NCBI GenBank assembly: GCA_018500075.1
Contig: JAHBAN010000042.1
Span: 1 to 8,623, forward strand
Reading direction: 5' to 3'
Length of the DNA: 8,623 bases
From: Flavobacteriia bacterium
Lineage (GTDB): Bacteria; Bacteroidota; Bacteroidia; Flavobacteriales; Flavobacteriaceae
This document shows, piece by piece, positions 1 to 5,798 of this stretch. Each line of letters starts with the position of its first letter. Position 1 is the stretch's first letter. The notes beneath the pieces are model-generated. The model saw only the letters and a program-made list of their open reading frames with translations. It had not been told where the DNA came from and did no database searches. Both the position numbers and the translations under genes were made by a program.

Positions 1-811
1 CCGCCACAGCAGAGGCGACAGGCCAGTCGCGGTTGGAAAAGAACTCTTCAAACAGCACCTTGCCGATCATCAGGGTTTGTGAGCCGCCCAGAAGCGAGGG
101 GATAACAAACTCGCCCAGCGCCGGAATGAAGACAAGGAAGCAGCCGGCGATGATCCCTTGTTTTGAGAGCGGAATTGTCACGAGCCAGAAGGCTGTGAGG
201 CGCGAACAGCCGAGGTCTTCTGCGGCTTCCAGAAGAGAGGAGTCGAGCTTTTCCAAAGCGGCGTAGATCGGCAGGATCATGAAGGGAAGATAGGTATAGA
301 TGATGCCGATATAGACGGCTGTATTGGTGTTGAGGATTGTGAGCGGTTCGGAGATCAGGCCGCTCCAAATCAGGAACTGGTTGAGAAAGCCTTCGTTGGA
401 GAGGATGCCCATCCAGGCATAGACACGGATCAGGAACGAGGTCCAAAACGGCAGGATCACCAGCATCATGAGGGTCGGGCGCCATTCGTCGGGCGACTGG
501 GCCATTGCATAGGCGATCGGATAGCCGACAAGCAGGGTGAGCGCCGTCGAAAGCGCGGCGATTTGCAGGCTGGAGAGATAGGCCTTCCAGTAGAGATCAT
601 CTGTTGTGAGGAAGGTGAAATTCTCAAAATCGAGACCGGCAAAGAAACTGCGCAGCCCACTCCAGCCCGAGGCGAAATCAAGCGTTGGCGTATAGGGCGG
701 AATGGCAAGCGCCGTGTCAGAGAGGCTGATCTTGAACACGATCACGAAGGGCACGAGAAAGAGCACCAGGAGCCAGACATAGGGAACAGCAATCAGGGTA
801 AAGCGGCGCAT
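1..811 (-). CDS. potH: Polyamine ABC transporter permease PotH (partial, C-terminus beyond window)
   Basis: Inner-membrane permease of a putrescine/spermidine-type ABC importer; it should pair with a PotI-type permease just beyond the left edge. The visible 270 residues start MRRFTLIAVPYVWLL and hold about five hydrophobic segments (roughly residues 6-28, 78-103, 113-135, 162-186, 217-240). The EAA loop that docks on the ATPase reads EAAEDLG at 195-201, followed by the conserved IPL at 213-215. The pattern is typical of the PotB/PotH permeases; about 20-40 C-terminal residues are probably missing. The ATG is chosen because GGAGGG lies 7 bases upstream, inside the end of potG. Only 3 bases separate it from the potG stop, so the two are surely cotranscribed and probably translationally coupled. 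Family assignment is firm; the exact polyamine carried is inferred. Confidence 0.93.
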   Translation of the reverse strand, partial: MRRFTLIAVPYVWLLVLFLVPFVIVFKISLSDTALAIPPYTPTLDFASGWSGLRSFFAGLDFENFTFLTTDDLYWKAYLSSLQIAALSTALTLLVGYPIAYAMAQSPDEWRPTLMMLVILPFWTSFLIRVYAWMGILSNEGFLNQFLIWSGLISEPLTILNTNTAVYIGIIYTYLPFMILPIYAALEKLDSSLLEAAEDLGCSRLTAFWLVTIPLSKQGIIAGCFLVFIPALGEFVIPSLLGGSQTLMIGKVLFEEFFSNRDWPVASAVA

Positions 812-814
812 GGA

Positions 815-1939
815 TCAGCCCTCCAGCACGATGGCGGCTGTGTCTGTCCAGCTGAGCCAGACGCTGTCTTCCCAGGTGAAGCTGCGCCGCTCAAGGCGCG
901 TTGTGTTGGCGGTCTGGGCTTTGATCATCTGGCCGTTCTCAAGCTCGACATGATAGGTCGAGAGGTTGCCGAGATAGGCGATGTCGATGATTTTGCCCTT
1001 GATGGCATTGGTCACTTTGGCCGGCTTTGCTGCGGTGATCGAAACTTTCTCGGGGCGGATCGCCAGCGCGCATTTGCGGCTTTCGCCAAGGTCGTTTGTT
1101 GTCTTGGCATGGAGCGGGGCTTTGCCCTCGGCATAGGTGATGTCATAGCCGTCTCCCGCGCGGGTGGCGTGGCCGTTGAGGATATTCACATCACCGATGA
1201 AGTCGGCGACATAGACGGAATTGGGCCGCTCGTAGATATCGGCGGGGGTGGCGACCTGAATGATCTGGCCTTCGTCCATCACGGCGACGCGCGAGGCGAC
1301 GGTCATGGCTTCTTCCTGATCGTGGGTCACGATCACAAAGGTTGTGCCGGTTTTCTCCTGAATATCCATCAGTTCGAACTGGGTGTCCTGACGCAGCTTT
1401 TTGTCGAGTGCGCCGAGGGGTTCGTCGAGCAAGAGGAGCTTTGGCGCTTTGGCGAGAGAGCGGGCGAGGGCCACGCGCTGGCGCTGGCCGCCGGAAATCT
1501 GGTGGGGTTTGCGTTTGGCAAATTTGGTGAGTCGTGTGAGGCGCAACATTTCCTCGACGCGGGCGTCTATTTCGGGCTTGGCCTTGCCTTCGCGCTTGAG
1601 GCCAAAGGCGATATTTTCCGCAACCGACAGATGTGGAAAGAGCGCATAGGATTGAAACATCATATTCACGGCGCGCTTGTTGGGCGGCACGCCGGCCATA
1701 TCTTGCCCTGCAATCAGGATCTGGCCTTCTGTCGGGGTTTCAAAGCCGCCGAGCATTCGCATCATCGTGGTTTTGCCACAGCCCGACGGGCCGAGCAGGG
1801 CAAAGAATTCGCGTGCGTAAATATTCTGTGTGAGGTTGTCGATGGCGACAAAATCACCAAAGCGTTTGGTGACATTTTTAAACTCGATGAGCGGCTTTTC
1901 GTTTGCGTCGAGCCAAGGTGCGAAAATGGTCTGTGCCAT
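815..1939 (-). CDS. potG: Polyamine ABC transporter ATP-binding protein PotG
   Basis: Cytoplasmic ATPase subunit that powers the PotFGHI-type polyamine importer; 374 residues, normal for PotA/PotG. Visible motifs in order: Walker A GPSGCGKTT at 50-58, Q-loop Q96 in MMFQSYALFPH, ABC signature ISGGQRQR at 148-155, Walker B LLLLDEP at 168-174, and H-loop H206 in VTHDQEEAM. The C-terminal 100 or so residues (with IRPEKV at 294-299) fit the TOBE regulatory domain of this subfamily. The start MAQTIFAPW is preferred over in-frame starts up to 240 bases upstream, because those would run through the intercistronic terminator into the end of potF and add residues without family character. The Shine-Dalgarno is modest (GGGGAT). 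The gene lies 58 bases behind potF and 3 bases before potH. All catalytic motifs are intact. Confidence 0.95.
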   Translation of the reverse strand: MAQTIFAPWLDANEKPLIEFKNVTKRFGDFVAIDNLTQNIYAREFFALLGPSGCGKTTMMRMLGGFETPTEGQILIAGQDMAGVPPNKRAVNMMFQSYALFPHLSVAENIAFGLKREGKAKPEIDARVEEMLRLTRLTKFAKRKPHQISGGQRQRVALARSLAKAPKLLLLDEPLGALDKKLRQDTQFELMDIQEKTGTTFVIVTHDQEEAMTVASRVAVMDEGQIIQVATPADIYERPNSVYVADFIGDVNILNGHATRAGDGYDITYAEGKAPLHAKTTNDLGESRKCALAIRPEKVSITAAKPAKVTNAIKGKIIDIAYLGNLSTYHVELENGQMIKAQTANTTRLERRSFTWEDSVWLSWTDTAAIVLEG

Positions 1940-1956
1940 GCGTATCCCCAATAGTT

Positions 1957-1987
1957 GAAAAAGCCCGCAAACCGGAGTTCGCGGGCT
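1957..1987 (-). terminator. Intercistronic rho-independent terminator between potF and potG
   Basis: Read on the minus strand, AGCCCGC (1987-1981) pairs perfectly with GCGGGCT (1968-1962). The 12-base loop can itself close with GTT/AAC-type pairs, and the stem is followed at once by TTTTT. It begins 10 bases after the potF stop codon. Since potG and potH follow in the same direction with no evident promoter of their own, the likely role is partial termination or 3'-end protection of the potF message, giving more binding protein than membrane complex. The structure is seen; the partial read-through is inferred. Confidence 0.85.
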
Positions 1988-1997
1988 GGGTTCAGGC

Positions 1998-3083
1998 TTA
2001 TGTGCCTGATTTGATTTTTGTCCAGAGGCGTGTGACGACACGCTGGACTTTGGCGTCATAAGGAGAGGTTGTGTAGAGCTTCTCCAGAGTTTGCGCATCG
2101 GGGTAGATCGCTGTATCGCCAATGACATCTTCTTCAAGCATAGGCTGTGAGGCCAGGTTGCCGTTGGCGTAATAGACATAGTTTGACGCGGCGGCCATGT
2201 TCTCGGCGTTCATGATGAAGTCGAGGAACTTATGTGCGCCCTCGACGTTCGGTGCGTCGACAGGGATTGCCATTTGGTCAAACCACATAAGCGCGCCCTC
2301 TTTGGGAGCGTTATAGGCGATTTCGACACCGTTTTCGGCTTCGGCGGCGCGGTCACGGGCTTGGAGGATGTCGCCAGACCAGCCGAAGGCCACACAGATA
2401 TCGCCGTTGGCGAGCGCGTTGATATATTCCGAGCTGTGGAACTTTTGCACGTAAGGCGCAATGGCTGTCAGCACGGCTTCTGTTTTGCCGATCACGTCAG
2501 GATCCTGGCTGTCGGGGTCCTCGCCGATATAGGCCAGCGCGGCAGGGATCATCTCGGCTGGCGCATCAAGGAAGTGCACGCCACAGGCGGCGAGTTTTTC
2601 CATATTGGCGGGGTTGAACACGAGGTCGAGCGAGCCGACAGGCGCGTCAGCCCCCAGAACTTCCTGAACTTTTCCGACGTTGACGCCAAGCCCGGTTGTG
2701 CCCCACATATAGTTGATCGAATAGGCATTGTCGGGGTCATATTTGGCGGTGCGGGCTTCGATTGCATCCCACATATTGCCTTTGTTGCTCAGCTTGGAGG
2801 CGTCGAGCTTCTGGAAGGCGCCGGCAGTGATCTGGCGTTGCAGGAAGGTGCCCGAAGGCACAACAACGTCATAGCCCGAGCCGCCTGCGAGCATCTTGGT
2901 TTCGAGGACTTCGTTTGAGTCAAAGACGTCATAGATCAGCTTGATGCCGGTTTCTTCTTCGAACTTGGTGAGCAGCTCTTCGTCGATATAATCGGACCAG
3001 TTGTAGACGCGCACTTCCTCAGCCGAGGCCATGCCTGCGACGAGTGCGAGTGAGGCGACTGCTGTGAGCAGATGGGTTTTCAT
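1998..3083 (-). CDS. potF: Periplasmic polyamine-binding protein PotF
   Basis: Extracellular solute-binding protein (PotD/PotF family) that captures polyamines in the periplasm and delivers them to the PotGHI complex. It has 361 residues, close to E. coli PotF and PotD. A clear signal peptide spans residues 1-21 (MKTHLLTAVASLALVAGMASA, AxA-type site), followed by the family hallmark VRVYNWSDYI at 24-33. Other pocket elements match the PotF pattern: VVVPSGTF at 73-80, FLDAPAE at 171-177, FGWSGD at 233-238 and WFDQMAIP at 267-274. By homology W29, D31, E177, W235, D238 and D269 are candidate amine- and ring-contacting residues. The ATG at 3083 is chosen for the signal peptide and the GGGAG 9 bases upstream; a 27-residue in-frame extension would bury the signal peptide and contains the promoter. 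First gene of potFGH, divergent from gntR. Putrescine versus spermidine preference cannot be decided here. Confidence 0.95.
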   Translation of the reverse strand: MKTHLLTAVASLALVAGMASAEEVRVYNWSDYIDEELLTKFEEETGIKLIYDVFDSNEVLETKMLAGGSGYDVVVPSGTFLQRQITAGAFQKLDASKLSNKGNMWDAIEARTAKYDPDNAYSINYMWGTTGLGVNVGKVQEVLGADAPVGSLDLVFNPANMEKLAACGVHFLDAPAEMIPAALAYIGEDPDSQDPDVIGKTEAVLTAIAPYVQKFHSSEYINALANGDICVAFGWSGDILQARDRAAEAENGVEIAYNAPKEGALMWFDQMAIPVDAPNVEGAHKFLDFIMNAENMAAASNYVYYANGNLASQPMLEEDVIGDTAIYPDAQTLEKLYTTSPYDAKVQRVVTRLWTKIKSGT

Positions 3084-3127
3084 ATTTGATTTCTCCCTGG
3101 TTACGAGGTCATTCCCCTTGACGAAAT

Positions 3128-3137
3128 ATTTGATCAA
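3128..3137. promoter_or_regulatory. Putative GntR-family operator, site 1 (ATTTGATCAA)
   Basis: Contains the perfect 8-bp palindrome TTGATCAA (3130-3137) in the divergent potF/gntR intergenic region. The 9 bases ATTTGATCA recur exactly at 3942-3950 in the aminotransferase promoter. It overlaps the predicted potF -10 and ends 3 bases before the predicted gntR -35, a good position for repression of potF and autoregulation of gntR. Short A/T-flanked palindromes of this kind are typical targets of GntR/FCD dimers; binding itself is inferred. Confidence 0.55.
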
Positions 3138-3156
3138 GTTTTGACTGTCTTGGCAA
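3128..3156 (-). promoter_or_regulatory. Predicted sigma70-type promoter of potFGH
   Basis: On the minus strand TTGCCA (3156-3151, 5 of 6 matches to the consensus -35) is followed after 17 bases by TCAAAT (3133-3128, 4 of 6 matches to the -10). Transcription would start near 3121 and leave a leader of about 38 bases before the potF ATG. The -10 element is part of the ATTTGATCA palindrome, so a protein bound there would block the polymerase. Prediction from sequence only. Confidence 0.5.
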
Positions 3157-3171
3157 CATTTCAATTATAAT
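3141..3171 (+). promoter_or_regulatory. Predicted promoter of gntR
   Basis: A perfect TATAAT (3166-3171) lies 48 bases upstream of the gntR start codon, with TTGACT (3141-3146) as the best -35 at a rather long 19-base spacing. Transcription would begin near 3178. The long spacer suggests modest strength. Site 1 of the proposed operator ends just upstream of the -35. Confidence 0.45.
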
Positions 3172-3218
3172 GCCTGCACGATGTGCGGAAAAATGCAAGA
3201 GATTCGGAAGGATAGACT

Positions 3219-3932
3219 ATGACGCAGGACCCAGCTCGAACGGCCAATCTGATCGGTTTTGCGGCTTATCCAACCCTGTCTTCGGCCGAGCTTCCGGCGC
3301 ATGAAAAAGTCTATCGGCAGATGCGCGATCTGCTGTTGTTTGGAGAGTTGGCGCCCGGGCAGGCTGTGACCATTCAGGGGATATGCGACACGCTTGGCGC
3401 GGGGATGACGCCTGTGCGGGAGGCCATCCGCCGCCTCACAGCCGAGGGCGCGCTGGAGTTCTTGGGAAACAGGCGTGTTGTGGTGCCTGTGTTGGCTGTG
3501 GGGCACGTGAACGAGCTTATATTTGCACGTCAGGCTATTGAGCCGCAGCTGACTGTGCGGGCCACCGAGCGGGCGACAGACGAGGGCATTGAGGAGCTGA
3601 CCCTGATTGACGAGGCGCTGGATGTTGCGATCGCGCAGGGGGATGTGAGAACCTATCTTGAACAGAACTATCGCTTTCATGCGCGGCTCTATTCCATGGC
3701 GCAGGCGCCTATTCTTTCCGCACTGGCGGATGGTCTTTGGCTAAGATTTGGGCCAAGTTTGCGCGTGGTCTGCGGGCGGGTCGGGACCCAAAACCTGCCC
3801 GATCAGCACCACGAAGCCTTGAGCGCGATGCGCGCCGGCGATGCGCAGGCCGCCGCCAGAGCGATGCGCGAGGATGTGATTCAGGGTATGGAGCAGGTGC
3901 GCCGGGCGCTCTGTGAAACCACAAGAGATTGA
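3219..3932 (+). CDS. GntR-family transcriptional regulator, FCD subfamily
   Basis: A 237-residue DNA-binding regulator. Residues about 27-92 form the GntR winged helix-turn-helix: HEKVYRQMRDLLLFGELAPGQ, then MTPVREAIRRLTAEG at 63-77, the recognition-helix signature. The all-helical FCD effector domain follows from about 95 to 230, with NYRFHARLY (H154) and HHEAL (H197/H198). GGAAGG 7 bases before the ATG supports this start. It sits divergent from potFGH and 76 bases before the SpuC-type aminotransferase, and ATTTGATCA sites lie in both adjoining promoters, so it is probably the local repressor of polyamine import and breakdown, released by a polyamine or a catabolite. The FCD metal site departs from the usual pattern: N150 and D219 stand where Asp and His are common. 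The family call is firm; target and effector are inferred. Confidence 0.93.
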   Translation: MTQDPARTANLIGFAAYPTLSSAELPAHEKVYRQMRDLLLFGELAPGQAVTIQGICDTLGAGMTPVREAIRRLTAEGALEFLGNRRVVVPVLAVGHVNELIFARQAIEPQLTVRATERATDEGIEELTLIDEALDVAIAQGDVRTYLEQNYRFHARLYSMAQAPILSALADGLWLRFGPSLRVVCGRVGTQNLPDQHHEALSAMRAGDAQAAARAMREDVIQGMEQVRRALCETTRD

Positions 3933-3956
3933 CAGAAAATAATTTGATCATATTCT
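3929..3956 (+). promoter_or_regulatory. Predicted promoter of the spuC-type aminotransferase gene
   Basis: A perfect -35 TTGACA (3929-3934) overlaps the gntR stop codon and is followed after 16 bases by TATTCT (3951-3956, 4 of 6 matches to the -10). The start of transcription would fall near 3963, leaving a leader of about 45 bases. The proposed operator fills the end of the spacer, where a bound protein would exclude polymerase. Prediction from sequence only. Confidence 0.5.
3942..3950. promoter_or_regulatory. Putative GntR-family operator, site 2 (ATTTGATCA)
   Basis: This is an exact 9-base copy of the site in the potF/gntR intergenic region. It lies in a wider imperfect palindrome (3941-3954, AAT.TGATCA.ATT with one mismatched pair) and falls between the -35 and -10 of the predicted aminotransferase promoter. 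Two copies flanking the regulator gene, both in promoters, support an operator role. Confidence 0.55.
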
Positions 3957-4008
3957 AGCGGGACAGAATTTGACCGCGTCGGCACGCCCGCGCCTCTGGG
4001 AGTTTGAT

Positions 4009-5403
4009 ATGACACAGATCACCAACCATATGCCAACAGAAGAGTTGCAGCGTCTTGATGCGGCGCATCATATGCACCCGTTCACCACCAATGATGATCT
4101 GGAGAAGAAGGGCGCGCGGGTGATCACCCGTGCGAAGGGCGTGACGCTGACAGACAGCGAAGGCAACGATATTCTGGATGCTATGGCGGGCTTGTGGTGT
4201 GTGAATATCGGCTACGGGCGCGACGAGCTGGCCGATGTTGCGAGCCGCCAGATGCGGGAGCTGCCCTATTACAACACCTTTTTTCAAACGACTCATGTGC
4301 CTGCGATTGCTTTGGCGGAGCGTCTGGCCGAGCTGACGCCCTATGATTTGAACCATGTTTTCTTTGCCAATTCCGGCTCTGAGGCGAACGACACAAACAT
4401 CCGGATTGTGCGGACCTATTGGCAGGAAAAAGGCCAGCCCGAGAAGACTGTGATCATCAGCCGCAAGAATGCCTATCACGGCTCGTCTGTGGCCTCATCG
4501 GCCTTGGGCGGTATGGCGGGGATGCACGCGCAGAGCGGGATGATCCCCGATATTCACCACATCGACCAGCCGAACTGGTGGGCCGAGGGCGGCGATATGA
4601 GCGAAGAAGACTTTGGTCTTGAGCGCGCCCAACAGCTTGAGAAAGCGATCCTGGACTTGGGCGAACACCGTGTGGCGGCCTTTATTGGCGAGCCGGTGCA
4701 GGGCGCGGGCGGGGTTATCATTCCGCCGTCGACATATTGGCCGGAAATCCAGCGTATTTGTGACAAATACGGTATCCTGCTGATTGCCGATGAGGTGATC
4801 TGTGGCTTTGGCCGCACGGGCAACTGGTTTGGCTCCCAGACCATGGGGATCAAGCCCGATATTATGACGGTGGCGAAAGGGCTTAGCTCTGGCTATGCGC
4901 CGATTTCGGCGAGCATTGTGAACGACAAAGTCGCCGCCGTTCTTGGCGCTTGTGAGTTCAACCACGGCTATACCTATTCGGGCCATCCTGTGGCCTGTGC
5001 CGTGGCTCTGGAGAACCTGCGGCTGCTTGACGAGGAAGGCATTGTCAGCCACGCGGCAGAGGAGCTTGCGCCTTATCTCAAAGAGAAATTCGAGAGCCTT
5101 GGCGATCATCCGATGGTCGGGGAGGTCAAGATTGTCGGGATGATGGGATCGCTTGCGCTGACGCCTGACAAGGCGACGCGGGCGAAGTTTGCTGCTGATG
5201 TCGGGACCGTTGGATTTATGGTGCGGGAGCGCTGTTTTGCCAACAATCTGATCATGCGCCATGTCGGGGACCGGATGGTGATCAGCCCGCCTCTTGTGAT
5301 CACCAAAGCCGAGATCGACGAGCTGATTGTGCGGGCGCGCAAGGCGCTGGACGAGGGCTATGAAAATGTGAAGGCGGCGGGGCTGTTCAAGGCGATGAGC
5401 TGA
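4009..5403 (+). CDS. spuC: Class-III PLP aminotransferase, putrescine:pyruvate transaminase (SpuC-type)
   Basis: Cytoplasmic PLP enzyme of 464 residues, expected to move the amino group of putrescine (or a related diamine) to pyruvate, giving 4-aminobutanal and alanine, the first step of the transaminase route of putrescine use. It matches the SpuC pattern along its length: AGLWCVNIGYGR at 60-71, PYYNTFFQT at 86-94, SGSEAND at 122-128 (cofactor phosphate), YHGS at 156-159, GEPVQGAGG at 227-235, DEVICGFGRTG at 261-271 with D261 facing the pyridine nitrogen, Schiff-base lysine K290 in VAKGLSSGY, and YTYSGHP at 321-327. The ATG at 4009 has GGGAG 6 bases upstream; an in-frame TTG at 3970 lacks a Shine-Dalgarno and lies almost at the predicted transcript start. 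Related enzymes take taurine, beta-alanine or diaminobutyrate (DoeD), so the substrate is inferred from similarity and the pot neighbours. Confidence 0.88.
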   Translation: MTQITNHMPTEELQRLDAAHHMHPFTTNDDLEKKGARVITRAKGVTLTDSEGNDILDAMAGLWCVNIGYGRDELADVASRQMRELPYYNTFFQTTHVPAIALAERLAELTPYDLNHVFFANSGSEANDTNIRIVRTYWQEKGQPEKTVIISRKNAYHGSSVASSALGGMAGMHAQSGMIPDIHHIDQPNWWAEGGDMSEEDFGLERAQQLEKAILDLGEHRVAAFIGEPVQGAGGVIIPPSTYWPEIQRICDKYGILLIADEVICGFGRTGNWFGSQTMGIKPDIMTVAKGLSSGYAPISASIVNDKVAAVLGACEFNHGYTYSGHPVACAVALENLRLLDEEGIVSHAAEELAPYLKEKFESLGDHPMVGEVKIVGMMGSLALTPDKATRAKFAADVGTVGFMVRERCFANNLIMRHVGDRMVISPPLVITKAEIDELIVRARKALDEGYENVKAAGLFKAMS

Positions 5404-5427
5404 GGGATTTCGGCTTGCGCCGACCCG

Positions 5428-5448
5428 CTGGGGGACGGTGTCCCCCAG
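5428..5448. terminator. Perfect 9-bp GC-rich hairpin downstream of the aminotransferase
   Basis: CTGGGGGAC (5428-5436), loop GGT, GTCCCCCAG (5440-5448), starting 25 bases after the stop codon. A smaller CGGC-TTGC-GCCG hairpin (5411-5422) precedes it. There is no T-run after the stem, so it is not a classical rho-independent terminator; it may act as a transcript 3' end with Rho, or be a member of a dispersed palindrome family. The structure is certain, the function is not. Confidence 0.55.
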
Positions 5449-5603
5449 ACCCCCTCAAGCCGTTTGCAACGCAGCTGCGATAACCGGGAGGGCGCAGGTG
5501 TTGCGCGGTTCGGATTGGATATTTTGAGCAATAAAAAAGAGCTTTTTTGAGCTGCGTACCGGGGCGTTAACTCTTTTGCAGAGGCGAAAAACAGGGGGGT
5601 GAT

Positions 5604-5636
5604 ATGCGTGCACAACCCGTGCACCATGCGTGCACC
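5604..5636. repeat. Triple GTGCAC repeat with exact 11-base period
   Basis: The palindrome GTGCAC occurs at 5608-5613, 5619-5624 and 5630-5635, each preceded by C. The 33 bases split into three 11-base units (ATGCGTGCACA, ACCCGTGCACC, ATGCGTGCACC); units one and three differ at one position. A period near one helical turn puts all three sites on the same face of the DNA, as in cooperative protein-binding arrays. No neighbouring gene starts here on either strand, so no target is apparent. Confidence 0.7.
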
Positions 5637-5654
5637 GCCCCAATCGCCCGCCTG

Positions 5655-5669
5655 TTAAGAGAAAATTGA
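5655..5669. promoter_or_regulatory. CtrA-like site TTAA-N7-TTGA
   Basis: TTAA (5655-5658), seven bases, then TTGA (5666-5669), matching 7 of the 8 fixed bases of the alphaproteobacterial CtrA motif TTAA-N7-TTAA. It lies 18 bases after the GTGCAC array. Such a match can arise by chance in A/T-rich spacer; no gene starts downstream except a doubtful 28-codon frame. Confidence 0.25.
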
Positions 5670-5737
5670 ATAATGCAGCGTGCGGTGGGGCGCCGCGGGC
5701 AGGGCGCTCAGGCGGCCCGCCCATCGCGCCCGGCCCA

Positions 5738-5786
5738 ACAGATGCGTTTGCATCTGTGATGCAAACCGGCTTCGGCGGGGGCGCCG
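5738..5786. other. Mutually exclusive hairpins plus a GC-rich hairpin
   Basis: ACAGATGC (5738-5745) pairs with GCATCTGT (5750-5757) across a GTTT loop, while GTTTGCAT (5746-5753) pairs with ATGCAAAC (5759-5766) across CTGTG. Both are perfect 8-bp stems, but they share bases 5750-5753 and cannot form together. A third stem, CGGCG (5773-5777) with CGCCG (5782-5786) and a GGGG loop, follows 7 bases later and ends 12 bases before the M20 stop codon. This could be the 3' end of a small RNA, a bidirectional termination zone, or the 3' UTR of the M20 gene. Confidence 0.5.
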
Positions 5787-5798
5787 CCTTTCACTGGC

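Larger units (their letters stand above)
5404..5798. other. Convergent intergenic region of about 395 bases
   Basis: No convincing gene lies between the end of the aminotransferase (plus) and the end of the M20 gene (minus). The stretch holds a GC-rich hairpin near the aminotransferase stop, an 11-base-period GTGCAC repeat, a CtrA-like TTAA-N7-TTGA, a very GC-rich part around 5680-5740, and a cluster of hairpins at 5738-5786; these are listed separately. Ordinary convergent gaps need only terminators, so this much structure may mean a small RNA gene, a repeated element or a remnant. Confidence 0.7.

Noticed and set aside
921..929. Another TTTGATCAT-like match (third operator)
   Set aside because: It lies deep inside the potG coding sequence, encodes conserved residues on the minus strand, and is not near a promoter; most likely chance.
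563..1954. Long open frame of 463 codons on the plus strand
   Set aside because: It lies wholly antisense to potG and potH, whose proteins show every family motif; its translation has no recognisable domain and arises from the codon bias of the real genes.
1940..2179. 80-residue N-terminal extension of potG
   Set aside because: It would overlap the end of potF and pass through the terminator; the ABC domain begins normally from the ATG at 1939.
3970..4008. TTG start 13 codons upstream of the aminotransferase ATG
   Set aside because: It has no Shine-Dalgarno and lies only a few bases after the predicted transcript start, whereas the ATG at 4009 has GGGAG at good spacing.
5533..5548. AAAAAAG-AG-CTTTTTT inverted repeat as a bidirectional terminator
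   Set aside because: The stem is almost entirely A/T with a 2-base loop, so it would not form a stable hairpin; it lacks a GC-rich stem on either strand.
5673..5759. 28-codon plus-strand frame (MQRAVGRRGQG...) in the convergent spacer
   Set aside because: No ribosome binding site, extreme Arg/Ala/Gly content expected of random GC-rich DNA, and it runs into the overlapping hairpins.
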